A DNA stretch of 64,000 nucleotides from Castanea sativa (Eukaryota; Streptophyta; Magnoliopsida; Fagales; Fagaceae). Below, piece after piece: positions 1 to 10,324 of this stretch; position 1 is the first letter of the stretch, and every line of letters starts with the position of its first letter. The stretch spans positions 23,758,658 to 23,822,657 of the forward strand of contig NC_134024.1 of assembly GCF_040712315.1 (NCBI RefSeq), given 5' to 3'. The notes below the pieces were generated by a model. The model saw nothing but the letters and a program-made list of their open reading frames with translations. It made no database searches and was not told where the DNA came from. The position numbers and the translations under genes are program-made.

Positions 1-769
1 CATAAGCCAACTGAAACGGTGTTTCCCTTGTCGGTGTTCTCGCCGTTTTCTTGTATGCCCATAAAACACTTGGTAATTCGTCTGGCCATATGTCTTTTGC
101 CCCCTCGAGCCGGGTCTTGAGAATTTTAAGTAAGGACCGGTTCGTGACTTCAACCAGTCCGTTGGCCTGTGTGTGGGCAGGTGATGAGTAGTGATTCTTG
201 ATCCCGAGCTGGGAAAAAAAGTCTCTGAATGCGTCGTTGTCGAATTGCTTCCCATTGTCCGAAACGAGCACCCTCGGAATTCCATACCTGCAAATAATAC
301 TTCTCCATACAAAACTATGGATGTTCTTCTCCGTGATAGTGGCCAGAGCCTCTACTTCCACTGATTTGGTGAAGTAGTCAATGCCAACCACCAAGAACTT
401 CTACTGCCTCACCGCTATTGGGAACAGACCCATGATGTCTAACCCCCATTGTGCAAACGGCCATGGGGCCGTCATAGGGGTAAGTTCTTCCATTGGCTGC
501 CTTATGAAATTGCCACATCGTTGGCACTTGTCGCAAGCTCTAACATACGTGTGGGCATCTTTCTGCATTGTTGGCCAGTAGTATCCTACTCGGAGTAGCT
601 TATGCACTAAGGACCGTGATCCAGAATGGTTTCCACAAACTCCTTCGTGGATCTCTCTCATTACATAGTCCGCTTCTTCGCGGCCGAGGCATTTTAGATA
701 TGGTCGGGAGAATCCTCTTTTGTATAGGACGTCTTTAATCAAAACAAACCGGGCAGTTTTAACCTTCAA
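1..769 (-). CDS. gypsy integrase, zinc-binding and core parts (partial)
   Basis: The 401-769 frame has the HHCC zinc-binding domain, read from GVCGNHSGSRSLVHK to ACDKCQRCGN, and then the start of the core (WGLDIMG, first catalytic Asp). Below 400 the minus strand continues with DNGKQFDND (second Asp) and EVTNRSLLK (the Glu) after a stop. It reaches LPSVLWAYKKTARTPT at the left edge. The family inserts the cDNA into the genome, leaving 5-bp target duplications. Confidence 0.85.
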
Positions 770-814
770 CTTCCTTGCGTCCTCTTTATTGTCGGGTAGC
801 TTGCCTTCCTTAAG

Positions 815-1219
815 TTACACCACTATTCGAGCCATCCAACAACGCTCATTGTTTACCTCCTGCATGCTAATGTCATCTAATAATGATGAGAGTTGGACGA
901 AGGACATTACCTGTTTAGGGACGATCATGGGTTCGGCCGAAGTTGTCTTTGCGAGTCGGTCGGCCTCTTGATTCTCCTCCCTTGGGATTTGAATTATCTT
1001 GCATTGGAGGTTATTCGTTCGACCCTTCACTTCCTCAAGATACCTTTTCATCCTTTTATTCTTGCAGTCATAGCTCCCATTAACCTGACTGGTCACGATT
1101 TGAGAATCAGAGTAAACGACCATACTTTTAGCTCCTGCTGCTATCGCAAGGTCTAGTCCCGCTACCAAGGCCTCGTATTCTGCCTCGTTGTTGGTAGTAG
1201 TGAAGTCCAGTCGGATCAT
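815..1219 (-). CDS. second (plant-type) RNase H domain of gypsy pol
   Basis: The frame contains TTNNEAEYEALVAGL with the catalytic Glu, and YSDSQIVTSQVNG with the second catalytic Asp. It then has IPREENQEADRLAKTTSA near the end of the domain. This archaeal or plant-like RNase H between the RT-RNase H and the integrase is a recognised feature of Tat-type elements. The N-terminal strand carrying the first Asp lies upstream of this frame and appears to be out of frame. Confidence 0.85.
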   Translation of the reverse strand: MIRLDFTTTNNEAEYEALVAGLDLAIAAGAKSMVVYSDSQIVTSQVNGSYDCKNKRMKRYLEEVKGRTNNLQCKIIQIPREENQEADRLAKTTSAEPMIVPKQVMSFVQLSSLLDDISMQEVNNERCWMARIVV

Positions 1220-1489
1220 GCATTTGATCTTGTCTCCTTTCGGGGTGTGGAGTACAACTCCAACACCTCTAGCATGCTTATTGGAAGATCCGTTTGTATA
1301 AACCCTCCATATGAGCGTCTCTTCTGCCCCTTGATCCCTTACGGTAGTGAATTCAGCAACAAATCTGCCAATATCTGTCCTTTCACTGCTACCCGTGGTT
1401 GATATCGGATATTGAACTCACTCAGCTCGATTGCCCATAGTGCCATCCATCAAGCAGCTTCGGGACTACTCATTGCTCTCCGTAAGGGT

Positions 1490-1931
1490 TTATCTGTTAA
1501 TACATTTATGGTATGCGCTTGAAAGTATGGTTTGAGCTTCCGAGCTGCTGTCACGAGAGCAAACGCGAGTTTTTCCATCTGAGGGTACCTCTCTTCTGCT
1601 CCTCTCAGTGCCCGACTTATAAAGTACACGGGCTTTTGTACCTTCCTTCTTCTCTAATAAGAGTTGCACTAACAGCGGCTGAGGAGACGGCAAGATACAG
1701 GAACAATTCTTCCCCCGACATAGATGGGCTAAGCAATGGCGGAGTGGATAGATACATCGTTAACTCTTCAAATGCCTTTTGGCACTCCTCTGTCCATTCG
1801 AATGCTTTCTTCAGTGTACGGAAGAATGGGAGGCATTTGTCCATCACTCTTAATACAAACCTATTCAAAGCTACTACCTTCCCGGTCAAGCTTTGTACTT
1901 CCTTTACCGTACTTGGAGGAGATAGTTCCAT
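1490..1931 (-). CDS. gypsy RT-linked RNase H region (broken)
   Basis: The frame at 1617-1931 shows SLTGKVVALNRFV, then CLPFFRTLKKAFEW, then LSTPPLLSPS. These are typical of the RNase H-like domain that follows gypsy RT. A shift near 1620-1690 leads into a second frame that continues to about 1490. The region overlaps no host gene. Confidence 0.8.
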
Positions 1932-1970
1932 GATCGCCTTTACCTTTTCTGGGTTGACTTCAATGCCCTT

Positions 1971-2570
1971 CTATGATACCATAAATCCCAGGAATTTTCC
2001 TGCGGTTACTCCGAACGCGCATTTGTTCGGATTTAGCTTCATTTTGTATGACCGAAGAGTATTGAAGGTCTCTTGGAGGTCCCTCAGGTGATCAGACACC
2101 CGCAAGCTTTTTACCAACATATCATCTACATAAACCTGCACGTTTCTGCTAAGTTGGTGCGCGAACATCTTATAAATCAATCTCTGATATGTGGCTCCCG
2201 CGTTTTTAAGCCCGAAGGGCATTACCTTGTAGCAAAAAAGCCCTTGACTCATGACGAACGAGGTTTTCTCTTGATCAGCCTTATACAATTTGATTTGGTT
2301 GTAGCCGGAGAAGGCATTTATGAAGCTCAAAAGTTCATGCCTTGCGATGGAGTCTACCAAGGTGTCAATATGCGGGAGTGGGTAACTATCCTTAGGGCAG
2401 GCCCTATTCAGATCTGTGAAGTCAACACACATTCTCCACTTCCCGTTGGCCTTCTTGACCATTACTACATTTGCCAACCAATCAGGGTAGTATACTTTGC
2501 GTATGAAGTCTGCTTCTTGTTGCTTCCGTACTTCCTCTACTATGGCTCGGTCTCGTTCGAGGGTGAACAC
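1971..2570 (-). CDS. gypsy reverse transcriptase, motif-A Asp replaced by Asn
   Basis: An open frame of 199 codons contains RT landmarks in order: [18 protein letters not shown], then FTDLNRACPKDSYPLP, motif A as FINAFSGYNQ, then MPFGLKNAGATYQ, and the catalytic VYVDDML. The usual motif A is FMDAFSGY, so the first metal-binding Asp has become Asn and polymerase activity is not expected. The family copies element RNA to cDNA in cytoplasmic particles. Confidence 0.93.
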   Translation of the reverse strand: MFTLERDRAIVEEVRKQQEADFIRKVYYPDWLANVVMVKKANGKWRMCVDFTDLNRACPKDSYPLPHIDTLVDSIARHELLSFINAFSGYNQIKLYKADQEKTSFVMSQGLFCYKVMPFGLKNAGATYQRLIYKMFAHQLSRNVQVYVDDMLVKSLRVSDHLRDLQETFNTLRSYKMKLNPNKCAFGVTAGKFLGFMVS

Positions 2571-2579
2571 TCATTTATT

Positions 2580-3398
2580 CTATCGGACAGGAGAGAAAGA
2601 GGGTGACACCTTCAAACTATGAACTACAACCGTTGGGTCTATCCCGGGCATATCATCGTGACTCCATGCAAAAACATCTTGATTTTCTTTGAGGAATAAT
2701 GCGAGCGCTTGTCGAACTGTGTGGTTGGCCAAGGTGCCGATTCTCGTGGTTCGGACGGACCTAGAATCATCCAATTGTACTTCTTCTAATTCCTCCACCG
2801 GTTCTGCCACCGTCCTCTGTTCCTCGATGCTCATTGCTTGTAGGTGGTCATCCATTTCCATCATGGCGATGTAACATTCCCGTGCAGCCACCTGATTTCC
2901 ACGCAGCTCTCCAACTCCGTGTTCTGTGGGAAATTTGACCATTAGATGGTAGGTAGAGGTAACAGCCTTCCATGCATTGAGAGTTGGCCATCCTAGGATG
3001 GCGTTATAAGTAGAAGAGCAATCGACCACAAGAAAAGCTACATCCTTGGTTATTTGCTGTGGATAATCCCCGACCGTCACAGACAACGTGACGACGCCCA
3101 AAGGGTGGACCCTTGTTCCTCCGAAGCCAACAAGGGGCGCATTTATTGGGACCAGTCATTCTCTACCAATCCCCATTTGCTGGAACGCGGGGTAGTAGAG
3201 GATATCCGCTGAGCTTCCGTTGTCCACCAAGACTTGATGCATATTGTAGTCCCCTGCCCGTATGCTAACGACGAGCGCGTCGTCATGTGGGTGGTGAAGG
3301 CGTTGCGCTTCTTCTTTCGAAAACCCGATGCTGGGGTTATCTCGTTGCGTCACTTTCAGTGAAGAACCTGTCGACTGGACGCTTTGAACCATCCACAA
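2580..3398 (-). CDS. gypsy aspartic protease and linker to RT (broken)
   Basis: Two open stretches (3156-3398 and 2580-3101) cover the retropepsin region. The active-site motif is [13 protein letters not shown], the DNGSS form common in plant Tat-like elements. The second stretch has the flap-side LVVDCSSTYNAILGWPTLN motif and then the acidic linker leading to RT. A stop near 3150 divides them. The protease cuts the gag-pol polyprotein during particle maturation. Confidence 0.82.
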
Positions 3399-3511
3399 GT
3401 ATGTCTTTTTGGCCTTTTTGGACGACCCTGCTGAAATAGTGCCCCTACAATCATCTGTATGTCTCCTACGGGCGATCTTGGACGTTCGTTCTCCCGTCGT
3501 TGATTTTGTTT

Positions 3512-3727
3512 CTAGAGTTGATCCGTTCTCTCCTTCCTTAGAAATCTCTGCAACCTTCCTTGCCTAATGAGGGCTTCAATTTGCTGTTTTAAGTCATAAC
3601 AGTCCGTCGTATCGTGGCCATGATCACCGTGAAAACGGCAGTATCTGTCTTTTGGCCTTTTGTTCAGATCTCCCTTTAGCTTGCCGGGAAACGTCAGGGT
3701 CCCCTCATCTTTGATCTGCATTAACAC
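3512..3727 (-). CDS. gag C-terminal zinc-knuckle segment
   Basis: The short open frame contains CRFHGDHGHDTTDC, a Cys/His cluster like the atypical zinc knuckle of plant Tat-type gag, followed by a conserved LKQQIEALIRQGRLQRF helix. It normally binds element RNA. A shift or stop near 3730-3790 separates it from the main gag frame, which is one sign of decay. Confidence 0.75.
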   Translation of the reverse strand: MLMQIKDEGTLTFPGKLKGDLNKRPKDRYCRFHGDHGHDTTDCYDLKQQIEALIRQGRLQRFLRKERTDQL

Positions 3728-3787
3728 TTGGTCAATTGGGGCTGTGAGAGGGGTGAAGTTCTTGAATCTTCCAGTGGGCGGTTTGGG

Positions 3788-4876
3788 TCATCGATCTTCT
3801 CGTCGTTCTCCGATTCTTGCAATCTTTCGTCCCTTATCCGACCGTATATCTTCCTGCCTTTCCCTTTTTCTAGGTTTATCCTCTCGAGCCAGCAAGACAT
3901 CCTCTGCGTTCATGTACTTCCTTGTCCTGTAAAACACTTCGAACATAGTCTTGGGGTCATCCTTGTATAGAGAAAATAGGAACTTACCCTTTTGCAGCCC
4001 GTTTGTGAACGCTGCTACAAGTATCTTGTCATCTGCCTCGTCTATCGAGAGGGCTTCCTTGTTAAAACAGGCTATGTATGATCTTAAAGTCTCGTCTACT
4101 CGTTGCCTATTGTTCATCAGACACGGAGTAGACTTCTTATGTCGGTGACTCCCGATAAAATGCGATACGAACTGTGCGCCTAATTCCTTAAAAGTGCTGA
4201 TGGAATTAGGTGTCAGCCTACTGTACCAGTCCCTCGCAGGCCCTTTCAACGTGGTGGGAAATGCTCTACACATTATTTCATCCGATACGCCCTGTAGATG
4301 CATTAGGGTCTTGAAAGATTCCAAGTGATCCAATGGGTCCTTGGATCCGTCGTAGTTCTCCACCTGAGGCATACGAAACTTTGCAGGAAGGGGGCACGAA
4401 CTCACAAGCGCTGTGAAAGGCGAATCTGTTCTATGGACTAGGTCGTCTAGGTCGCTAGAGATTCGTCCTCTGAGGGCGTTCATCATCACATCCATACGCT
4501 CCCTCATCTCCTGCATCTCAGCTGCTATGTGAGTTGGTAAGGTGTCCGAGATGGATGGCCGGTTGGTCTCCTGTCGCTCCGGTCTAGTCAGAGCGATGCT
4601 ACCCTCAGGCCCTTCCGCGTTCCTCCCCTCCGGACTAGCACCTTCCTGGTCTTCCTCTGGTGCGCTTAGGTGTGCATTCCTTTGCCGTAGTTGCTCTTCC
4701 AAATCATGATTCTGCTTGGTTAGGCGCTCAACCACCGCCGCAAGAGTTTGGACTTGCCTCTCTAGAGCTGTGGCGTGCGGTTCGTCACCTTGATTATTGG
4801 TCGTTGCCATCGATCGAGTGAGTACCATGCAACTTTTTGTCTCAGGAATAGAGCAAAGGCTAAATAACTTCCCCAC
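3788..4876 (-). CDS. Ty3/gypsy gag protein
   Basis: Open frame of 362 codons. The likely start is the Met at about 4828 (MVLTRSMATTNN), because the 16 codons before it overlap untranslated leader. Gag packages element RNA into cytoplasmic particles. An early coiled-coil-like segment (ALERQVQTLAAVVERLTK) is followed by an acidic linker, then the conserved gag core with a [15 protein letters not shown] motif at about residues 205-220. It ends in a charged KPRKRERQ tail. A zinc knuckle follows in a separate frame. It is a close homologue of the fragmentary gag at 41.5-42.6 kb. Confidence 0.9.
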   Translation of the reverse strand: MGKLFSLCSIPETKSCMVLTRSMATTNNQGDEPHATALERQVQTLAAVVERLTKQNHDLEEQLRQRNAHLSAPEEDQEGASPEGRNAEGPEGSIALTRPERQETNRPSISDTLPTHIAAEMQEMRERMDVMMNALRGRISSDLDDLVHRTDSPFTALVSSCPLPAKFRMPQVENYDGSKDPLDHLESFKTLMHLQGVSDEIMCRAFPTTLKGPARDWYSRLTPNSISTFKELGAQFVSHFIGSHRHKKSTPCLMNNRQRVDETLRSYIACFNKEALSIDEADDKILVAAFTNGLQKGKFLFSLYKDDPKTMFEVFYRTRKYMNAEDVLLAREDKPRKRERQEDIRSDKGRKIARIGERREDR

Positions 4877-4889
4877 AGACAGTGCTAAC

Positions 4890-5474
4890 TGATGAAATCG
4901 AAAAAATCACCAGTAAGCTGCAAATACTCCCAAACCAAAACAACACCTGCAAAAAGAAAAGAAAAGACCTTACAGAGAGCACCAGTGTGGTGCCGGCCAA
5001 AAACCCTCCGAAGGTTAAGTTAGAGTCCTTTTACAACCCTAGAGTGCCAGATTTGAGTTAATTATGCGTACCTTGATGCCGAGGGTTTTTGGGGTATTTA
5101 TATCGGTGTAGGGTTATCATTCATGCCTTGGCCAGGAAACCCTTTCCTTTTAGGATAACACTTCTTTCGATTCTACATTCCTTATAGAGTTCGTTTCCAT
5201 ATAGGAGTCTTTTTATTATGGTCAAACGTGTAACGCAAGAACTCCTTGTATTCACGCTTGTGTGGAGATCAAGTAAAGCCATATCAAACTTATCGCGTGA
5301 TGTAGGTTGATTCCCATTAGGAATCTATGAAGCCTAATCAGTACCGACGGAGACCCAATGTTGCCACCGTCCACTACGTGTCCTTGTAGTATCGATCTGT
5401 CGACCCACCTCATGTCAACACCACTCCGTCGTGCTTTACGAGGAGAGATCCGTCTCATACTTTTATCCTCTTCA
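4890..5474 (-). repeat. 5' LTR of the first gypsy element
   Basis: On the plus strand the repeat begins TGATGAAATCG and ends CTCTTCA, giving TG...CA ends. The PBS-like segment GTTAGCACTGTCTGTGGGG abuts it on the inner side (minus strand, about 4870-4889). The right edge at 5474 is inferred from the TG start and from comparison with the LTR at 42670-43283. No second LTR is in the window, so the target duplication cannot be checked. Confidence 0.7.
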
Positions 5475-6079
5475 ATTAAGAACTCCAATTTTACAACAAC
5501 AACAAAAGGAAAAAAGAAAGAAAGAAAATGAAGTATATTCAAACCCACCAATAATGCTTTTTGGTATTGTAAAAAAATGTATTGTTGAAGTACCATGTGG
5601 AAAAGATTTTGATGAAAGAAATATACCCACAAAAGTTAGACAAATTTAAATGAATCAAGAATTAATGGAATATGTAAAAAGGAAAAGAATTTTCGGACAG
5701 ATAAATTGTAAGGAAAAGTAAATCAATCTTCATGAAGTTGTCTTTCTTTTTGTGTGCAAAAAAAATGTCAAATTTAAAAATGAAACCCGTAGATTAGTAG
5801 AACATAAAGTAGAATACAAAAAATGGTATAGATAAATATTTGTATTCGTAATTAACTACAAATCATTAAATAAAGTACTTAAACAATATCCATTATAAAA
5901 AAAGAAAAAGAAAAAAAGAAAAGAAGATAACCACCCTAAACTATGGAATATTTGCACTCTGCATTCCAAAGTCATGAAATGTTACCATGAGCACCCTTAC
6001 TTTCATAACTGAACCAATATGCACCATGCCATAATAGGAGTTACAATTTAATCTCCTTTTGAGATTATATTCAATTTAA
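5475..6079. other. AT-rich spacer, paralogous to 51.9-52.6 kb
   Basis: I see no gene. Several stretches match the right side of the window. Examples are the AATTAATGGAATA and AGAATTTTCGGACA-like blocks near 5660-5700 versus 52240-52300. The 'AAAGTCATGAAA' and 'CAATATGCACCATGC' blocks near 5970-6030 match 52520-52590. The two stretches are diverged copies of one ancestral segment. Confidence 0.6.
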
Positions 6080-6278
6080 GGATAAAATGCAAAATTGGCC
6101 CTCAAACTTTCAACTTTTGTCATTTTAGTCATCTAAGTTTCAAATTTTGTCAATTTAGTCCTCTGTTAGGACTCTGTTAACTGCTGCTGTCTACTAACCA
6201 AAATGACACAGTTTTTGGACTCTTTTTTTTTTAATTTCTTAATTTTTTTTTAAAAAAAAGCTGAAAACTTAATTACAA

Positions 6279-6420
6279 ATATATATATATATATATATAT
6301 ATATGAAAAAAGAAAAAAAAAATGAAACCTAGGGGAACAACGTTGTTCCTTGCCAACTAAAAAGAATCTTAAATTGCCCAAACGTTATACTTTGGGAAGG
6401 GAGAGAATGCAACAAAAAAA

Positions 6421-6469
<49 letters not shown>
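6279..6469. repeat. (AT)n and (AC)n microsatellites inside the Pack-MULE
   Basis: An (AT)n run at about 6279-6304 and poly-A followed by (AC)n at about 6437-6469 lie between the left TIR and the captured exon. They are simple repeats. Confidence 0.9.
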
Positions 6470-6473
<4 letters not shown>

Positions 6474-6545
6474 TCATATAATTTAATCAAAACCCATTTC
6501 AAAATTTGCCTAGAAGAACCATAAAAATGTTATCTTTAATAATAC

Positions 6546-6736
6546 CTTGATTGTGATCTTTGGCTTCATGGGCTTACTAGCACCCAACAAAATCAAAGAA
6601 AAGATAGTATACAAAATGAGAAACCCAAGCACAAAAGCAAGAACAAGCAACGACGAAGAAGACCCTTTACACGCTCTTCATCTTCAAGAAATCCTTCTTC
6701 AATAACATCACACTGGTCCTTCCATGTCTTCTGACC
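6546..6736 (-). pseudogene. captured exon of a LEA-2 / hydroxyproline-rich glycoprotein-type gene
   Basis: On the minus strand the translation runs WKDQCDVIEEGFLEDEERV, then LLRRCLFLLLCLGFSFCIL. After a one-frame shift it continues FSLILLGASKPMKPKITIK. This matches the N-terminal membrane-anchor region of plant LEA-2 proteins of the kind that have 'VIEEEGLL', 'PRRCY', a hydrophobic helix and 'GAAKPMKPKITVK'. A GTATT splice donor follows directly at 6545, where such genes have an intron. The frameshift and missing 3' part make it a fragment, not a gene. The host copy of this gene is not in the window. Confidence 0.72.
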
Positions 6737-7171
6737 TCTTCTCCCTCTCCCTATCTCTCAGTCTCACTCTTTCTCTTTCTCCCTCTTTCTCTCTTAGTTT
6801 CTCCCTCAGTCCCTCAGCCCCTTAATGTTTTTCTCAGAGAAATCGGTTTCGTGATTTGAGGCTAGGTATCATATTGATGGGTGGGGGTGGGGTGTTTTTT
6901 GTATTGTTTTTCAGTTGGCACTTGGCAGTCCTCTAAGTTTTTTTTTTTTTTTAATTAATGTTTTTAGTTTTTTTTTAATTAAGAAATTAAAAGAAAAATA
7001 GAGTCCAAAACGGTGTAGTTTTGGTAAGTAGACAACAGAAGTTAATAGAGTCCTAACGGATGATTGAATTGACAAAATTTAAAACTTAGAGGACTAAAAT
7101 GACAAAACTGAAATATAAAAAACTAAAAAGACAAAAAGTGAAAGTTAGAGGACCAATTTTGCATTTTAACC

Positions 7172-9240
7172 TTAATTTAATAACAAGGTGATGTAAAAGA
7201 CTCTATTTATATTTTCCAATAAAATTATGTCATGCTATATTTTTGTAAATAAAAAAATAACGATTAAGACACACAATCACACTCTTCTTAAAACTCTATT
7301 ATCGAATATAATCAAGAAAACATAAAAAAAGGAAAATTAAAATCCAAGCGTTAAGGCGGCATTGTCAGAGATTTGAGATGTTGTCGGAGTCAGGGAGAAG
7401 CCACCGTCTATTGATTCCTTGTGAGTGCGTTGTATTACTTTTCAAGAGTTCTTTATTTGATAATTCATGGATTGATACCATTCACAGGGATTGGATTTAG
7501 GCTTCTCCCTTTCTTTTTTCCCTGTGCTTTTGTTCTTTTGTTTTTGTTTCCTAATTTACTCTGTTCTTTAGCATATGATTTTGTGGGAGTAGAAATTACT
7601 TGGAATATCGTTGGATTTATGTGGTGCTGGTATCTCATAGTTCTAAAAGTCAATCTGTCGACTTAGAAGAAGGAAAAACAAAATTTCACCATCAATTAAT
7701 GAACAACTCCAAGGAAATGGTGGGATGCTAGTATTACTAATACCCATTTCTTGTAAACTAAAGGAAATCAAGATCTTAGAAACTTTGCAAGGAATTTCCG
7801 CATTTTGATGATATTTGGAAATTTATAAATTTTCAGCGGAAAAAAAAAAAAAAAAAAAAAAAAAACCAGGATTTAAGTACAATAAAGCAAGAAGTTTATA
7901 AATCAATTCTTTCATCTAAAATAAAACATGTCAAATTCGGCATATAGAAAGAGGATCATGAGAAAGGTAAACTTGTCACAACTCTTTTAGAAAGTTCATA
8001 ATTCAATTGTTTCATCTCAAATAATACCTATTAATTTTCCATTGAAACATTCTAAAATTCCATAAGATTTTCCAAATGCATAAATTGTATTTAGAATTCT
8101 GCTAAATCGTAGGTTTTATGATTTTCAACAGGATAGTCTACTTTCTAAAACCAACCTTTTCAAACTCAAATTTGGTTATCAAGTTTTCTACGTCAGAAGC
8201 CTCATCAATACACGAACCACATAATTCATCATGAAATGAGTGTATTGCATTCAATAGATTACAATCACTGGTGCTTTTATACAATCATCTGCAATAACAG
8301 ATTAGGCACCAAATCCTCTGCAATAACAGAATTGTCAGCGTCCAATAGATTAGGAACACGTGGACTATTAGTGTAACTAACTGACCCTGTTAGCCTTATG
8401 CTAAACTACATACAGTTTACATCTCTAATAATAAGCTACATGTCATTTCTGGAAAGTTCTACAATTCTACAGGTGATGCAGCTTTTCTGGATTTCTTTTC
8501 AACTAGTGCAGCATGTGCCTTGACAGTTGGTTAGCTTTTGAATGAATCATCTTTTAACCAAAAAAAGAAATTCAATTGTGACAATTGTGCTTGACTTTCG
8601 GCCGAGGTTTGGGTCAACTGAAATTGTCAGAATGGCAAAGAATTCAGTTACAATCCTCTCTACTGTTCCAGCCTTCATAAGCCTCATTTGCCGTAAAATT
8701 AAACCTTAATTCTCATCTGAAAGTTTAGAGAAACCCAGAAAATTTTGAGAGCCAACACCTACCTTTTTCTCACACCATAGCCATATCCTTGAGAGGTGAT
8801 CATCCTAATCACATCTACCACTGCCATTGAGTGTTGTGAGTGAATTGGTGTTCAGAGATTCATTAGAGCACTTCCATTTTAGCCATGGTGGCTTGAAGAT
8901 GCAACATGTGCTTGGTTGCAGTTCTGGAAATTAAGTTAGAGAAAGGACTTGGCAAACTTGATTCTTAGTAGGAGTTTAGAGGGCTCAAGTACAAGAGTTG
9001 AACACTACTTGGAGGGTTTTGTGCATCAAATTATACTGCAACTATATATACTTAATGTATCATTTCAGCGCTAGCCAAGGAGAGATTTTTTCACTCGGTT
9101 CTTGGGTTTTTCTCTTTGATAACACGTCTGGTGTTATATTTGGTTTGTGTCTTTATAATTGTGACAGAGCTTCCAAAGACATTTCTCAACATCCTAAAGA
9201 AATAATTATAAAAAATAAAAAACCGTGAAAATCGGACTAA
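7172..9240. other. AT-rich intergenic DNA; nothing coding recognised
   Basis: The first 250 bases are a paralogue of 52630-52811 joined to 55604-55690, and so provide an empty site for the transposon at 52812. The tract at 7345-7415 (GTTAAGGCGGCATTG and following) is the join. A poly-A tract is at about 7841-7865. Short ORFs at 7421-7666 and 8998-9228 have no motif I know. The last 150 bases begin MIR169 unit A. Confidence 0.5.
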
Positions 9241-9333
9241 CATAGTTTGTGGCATGAAAACATTCACCATTTAATTTTGTTCAAGCAAGCTGAGACAAGC
9301 TGACTTGAGTCCATGCTGCTCCTAACAACTAAC

Positions 9334-9893
9334 CTATGAAGCACGGGTGCGTTTCGGGATTTGGGTGCGGGTGCGGGACTCGGCAATTTTTGAAAAAATA
9401 GGGTGCGGGTGCGGTGGGGTGCGGCGATTAAAAAATTATTAAAAATATTTTTATTTATATTTTTAATATATTGCTAAACATACTTTTTTCACATTATATA
9501 AATATATACCAAATTTAAGAGCAATAGTAAATAATAACTAGAATTTTGCACCTTTTTTTTTTTTTTTTTTGAATTTCGGCCGGTATCAGCCTATTTCGGC
9601 CAGTATCGACAGATTTCGGCCGGTGTCTTCTGATTTCGGCCGGTATCGTCAGATTTCGACCGGTATCGGCCGATTTCGCCGATATCGGTTTTCGCCGATA
9701 CGGACCGATTCGGGCCAAATCGGCCCGATTTTGCGCGCGTCGGCCCAAATCGGCACCGTATCAGCGTGAATCACATCGAAAAAATGGTTTTTTTAATGCC
9801 CAACACGGCATGGACGCGCAGGCAGCGGCGTCGCCTGTGCGTAGCCGTGTCGGACGCGGGTGCGGCGGCCCAAACGCCGCACCCGTGCTTCCC
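9334..9893. mobile_element. GC-rich MITE with perfect AACAACTAAC flanking repeat
   Basis: Inner inverted ends GAAGCACGGGTGCG (left) and CGCACCCGTGCTTC (right) are exact. The same ten bases, AACAACTAAC, flank both sides (9324-9333 and 9894-9903), of which 9-10 can be the target duplication. The body is unusually GC-rich. It contains a run of degenerate 'TTTCGGCCGGTATC' units at 9580-9700. It sits in the upstream region of MIR169 unit A; units D and G have the uninterrupted sequence there. A 9-10 bp duplication favours a Mutator-like origin, but hAT is possible. Confidence 0.75.
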
Positions 9894-10234
9894 AACAACT
9901 AACACTCAAAAGTTTTCCAATAATAACGTGCGGCAGAATATTATTTATACCGAACCAATCAGCCAAACCTTTAACTGTCGTACCCATTATTCCTTTGATG
10001 TAGAAAACGTGCAATCAAATTGAGCTGGTGCAACTGTGCAAGTTGCCTATCTAAAATGCTGGGTTGAAATCTTTTTCAGCTTTCCTTTTTTGTATAGAAT
10101 GAATTCCATTATGATCAACTAATTGATGAAGTTGACAAGTGGAAGAGGCAATGCAATACCAAGATAAGGACCACGCAATTTAGTCAGAGGAACGTAAAAT
10201 TACGCAGCGGTCCAACTTCGATTCTTTCCTTTCC

Positions 10235-10242
10235 TATATATA
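10235..10242 (+). promoter_or_regulatory. TATA box of MIR169 A
   Basis: TATATATA is followed by GAGACTCTAAGATG, a block conserved in the other MIR169 copies, where the box is TATAAATA. Start sites about 30 bases downstream would give a primary transcript containing the hairpin. Confidence 0.65.
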
Positions 10243-10324
10243 GAGACTCTAAGATGTATTATTTGCTGCAAGCATTGGGTTTATGAAATTTTATTTGTGA
10301 GGAAGAGAGATCTAACATTAGGAT

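Larger units (their letters stand above)
1..5474 (-). mobile_element. Ty3/gypsy LTR retrotransposon, Tat-like, left-truncated by window edge
   Basis: The order on the minus strand is LTR, PBS, gag, zinc knuckle, protease, reverse transcriptase, RNase H, a second plant-type RNase H and integrase. This is the Ty3/gypsy order. The extra RNase H region and the PBS ending in CTGTCTGTGGGG point to the Tat/Ogre branch, as in the two related elements at 32-43 kb and 46-51 kb. Reading frames are broken by several stops and shifts, and the first catalytic Asp of RT is replaced by Asn, so the element is probably dead. Its 3' half and 3' LTR lie outside the window. Confidence 0.93.
6080..7171. mobile_element. 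Pack-MULE-like element carrying a LEA-2 gene exon
   Basis: Terminal inverted repeats of about 180-200 bases begin GGATAAAATGCAAAATTGG on the left. Read from the right end, they begin GGTTAAAATGCAAAATTGG. The 9-base flanks are TCAATTTAA (6071-6079) and TTAATTTAA (7172-7180), an 8/9 match, which fits the 9-bp duplication of Mutator-like elements. No transposase is present. The interior holds a gene fragment on the minus strand (6546-6736), an (AC)n tract and poly-A. The length is 1092 bases. Confidence 0.8.

Noticed and set aside
9515..10023. ORFs of 66-85 codons with Arg/Pro- or Ser/Arg-rich repeats on both strands
   Set aside because: They are read through the GC-rich repeats of the MITE at 9334-9893, in several frames on both strands, with no known domain.
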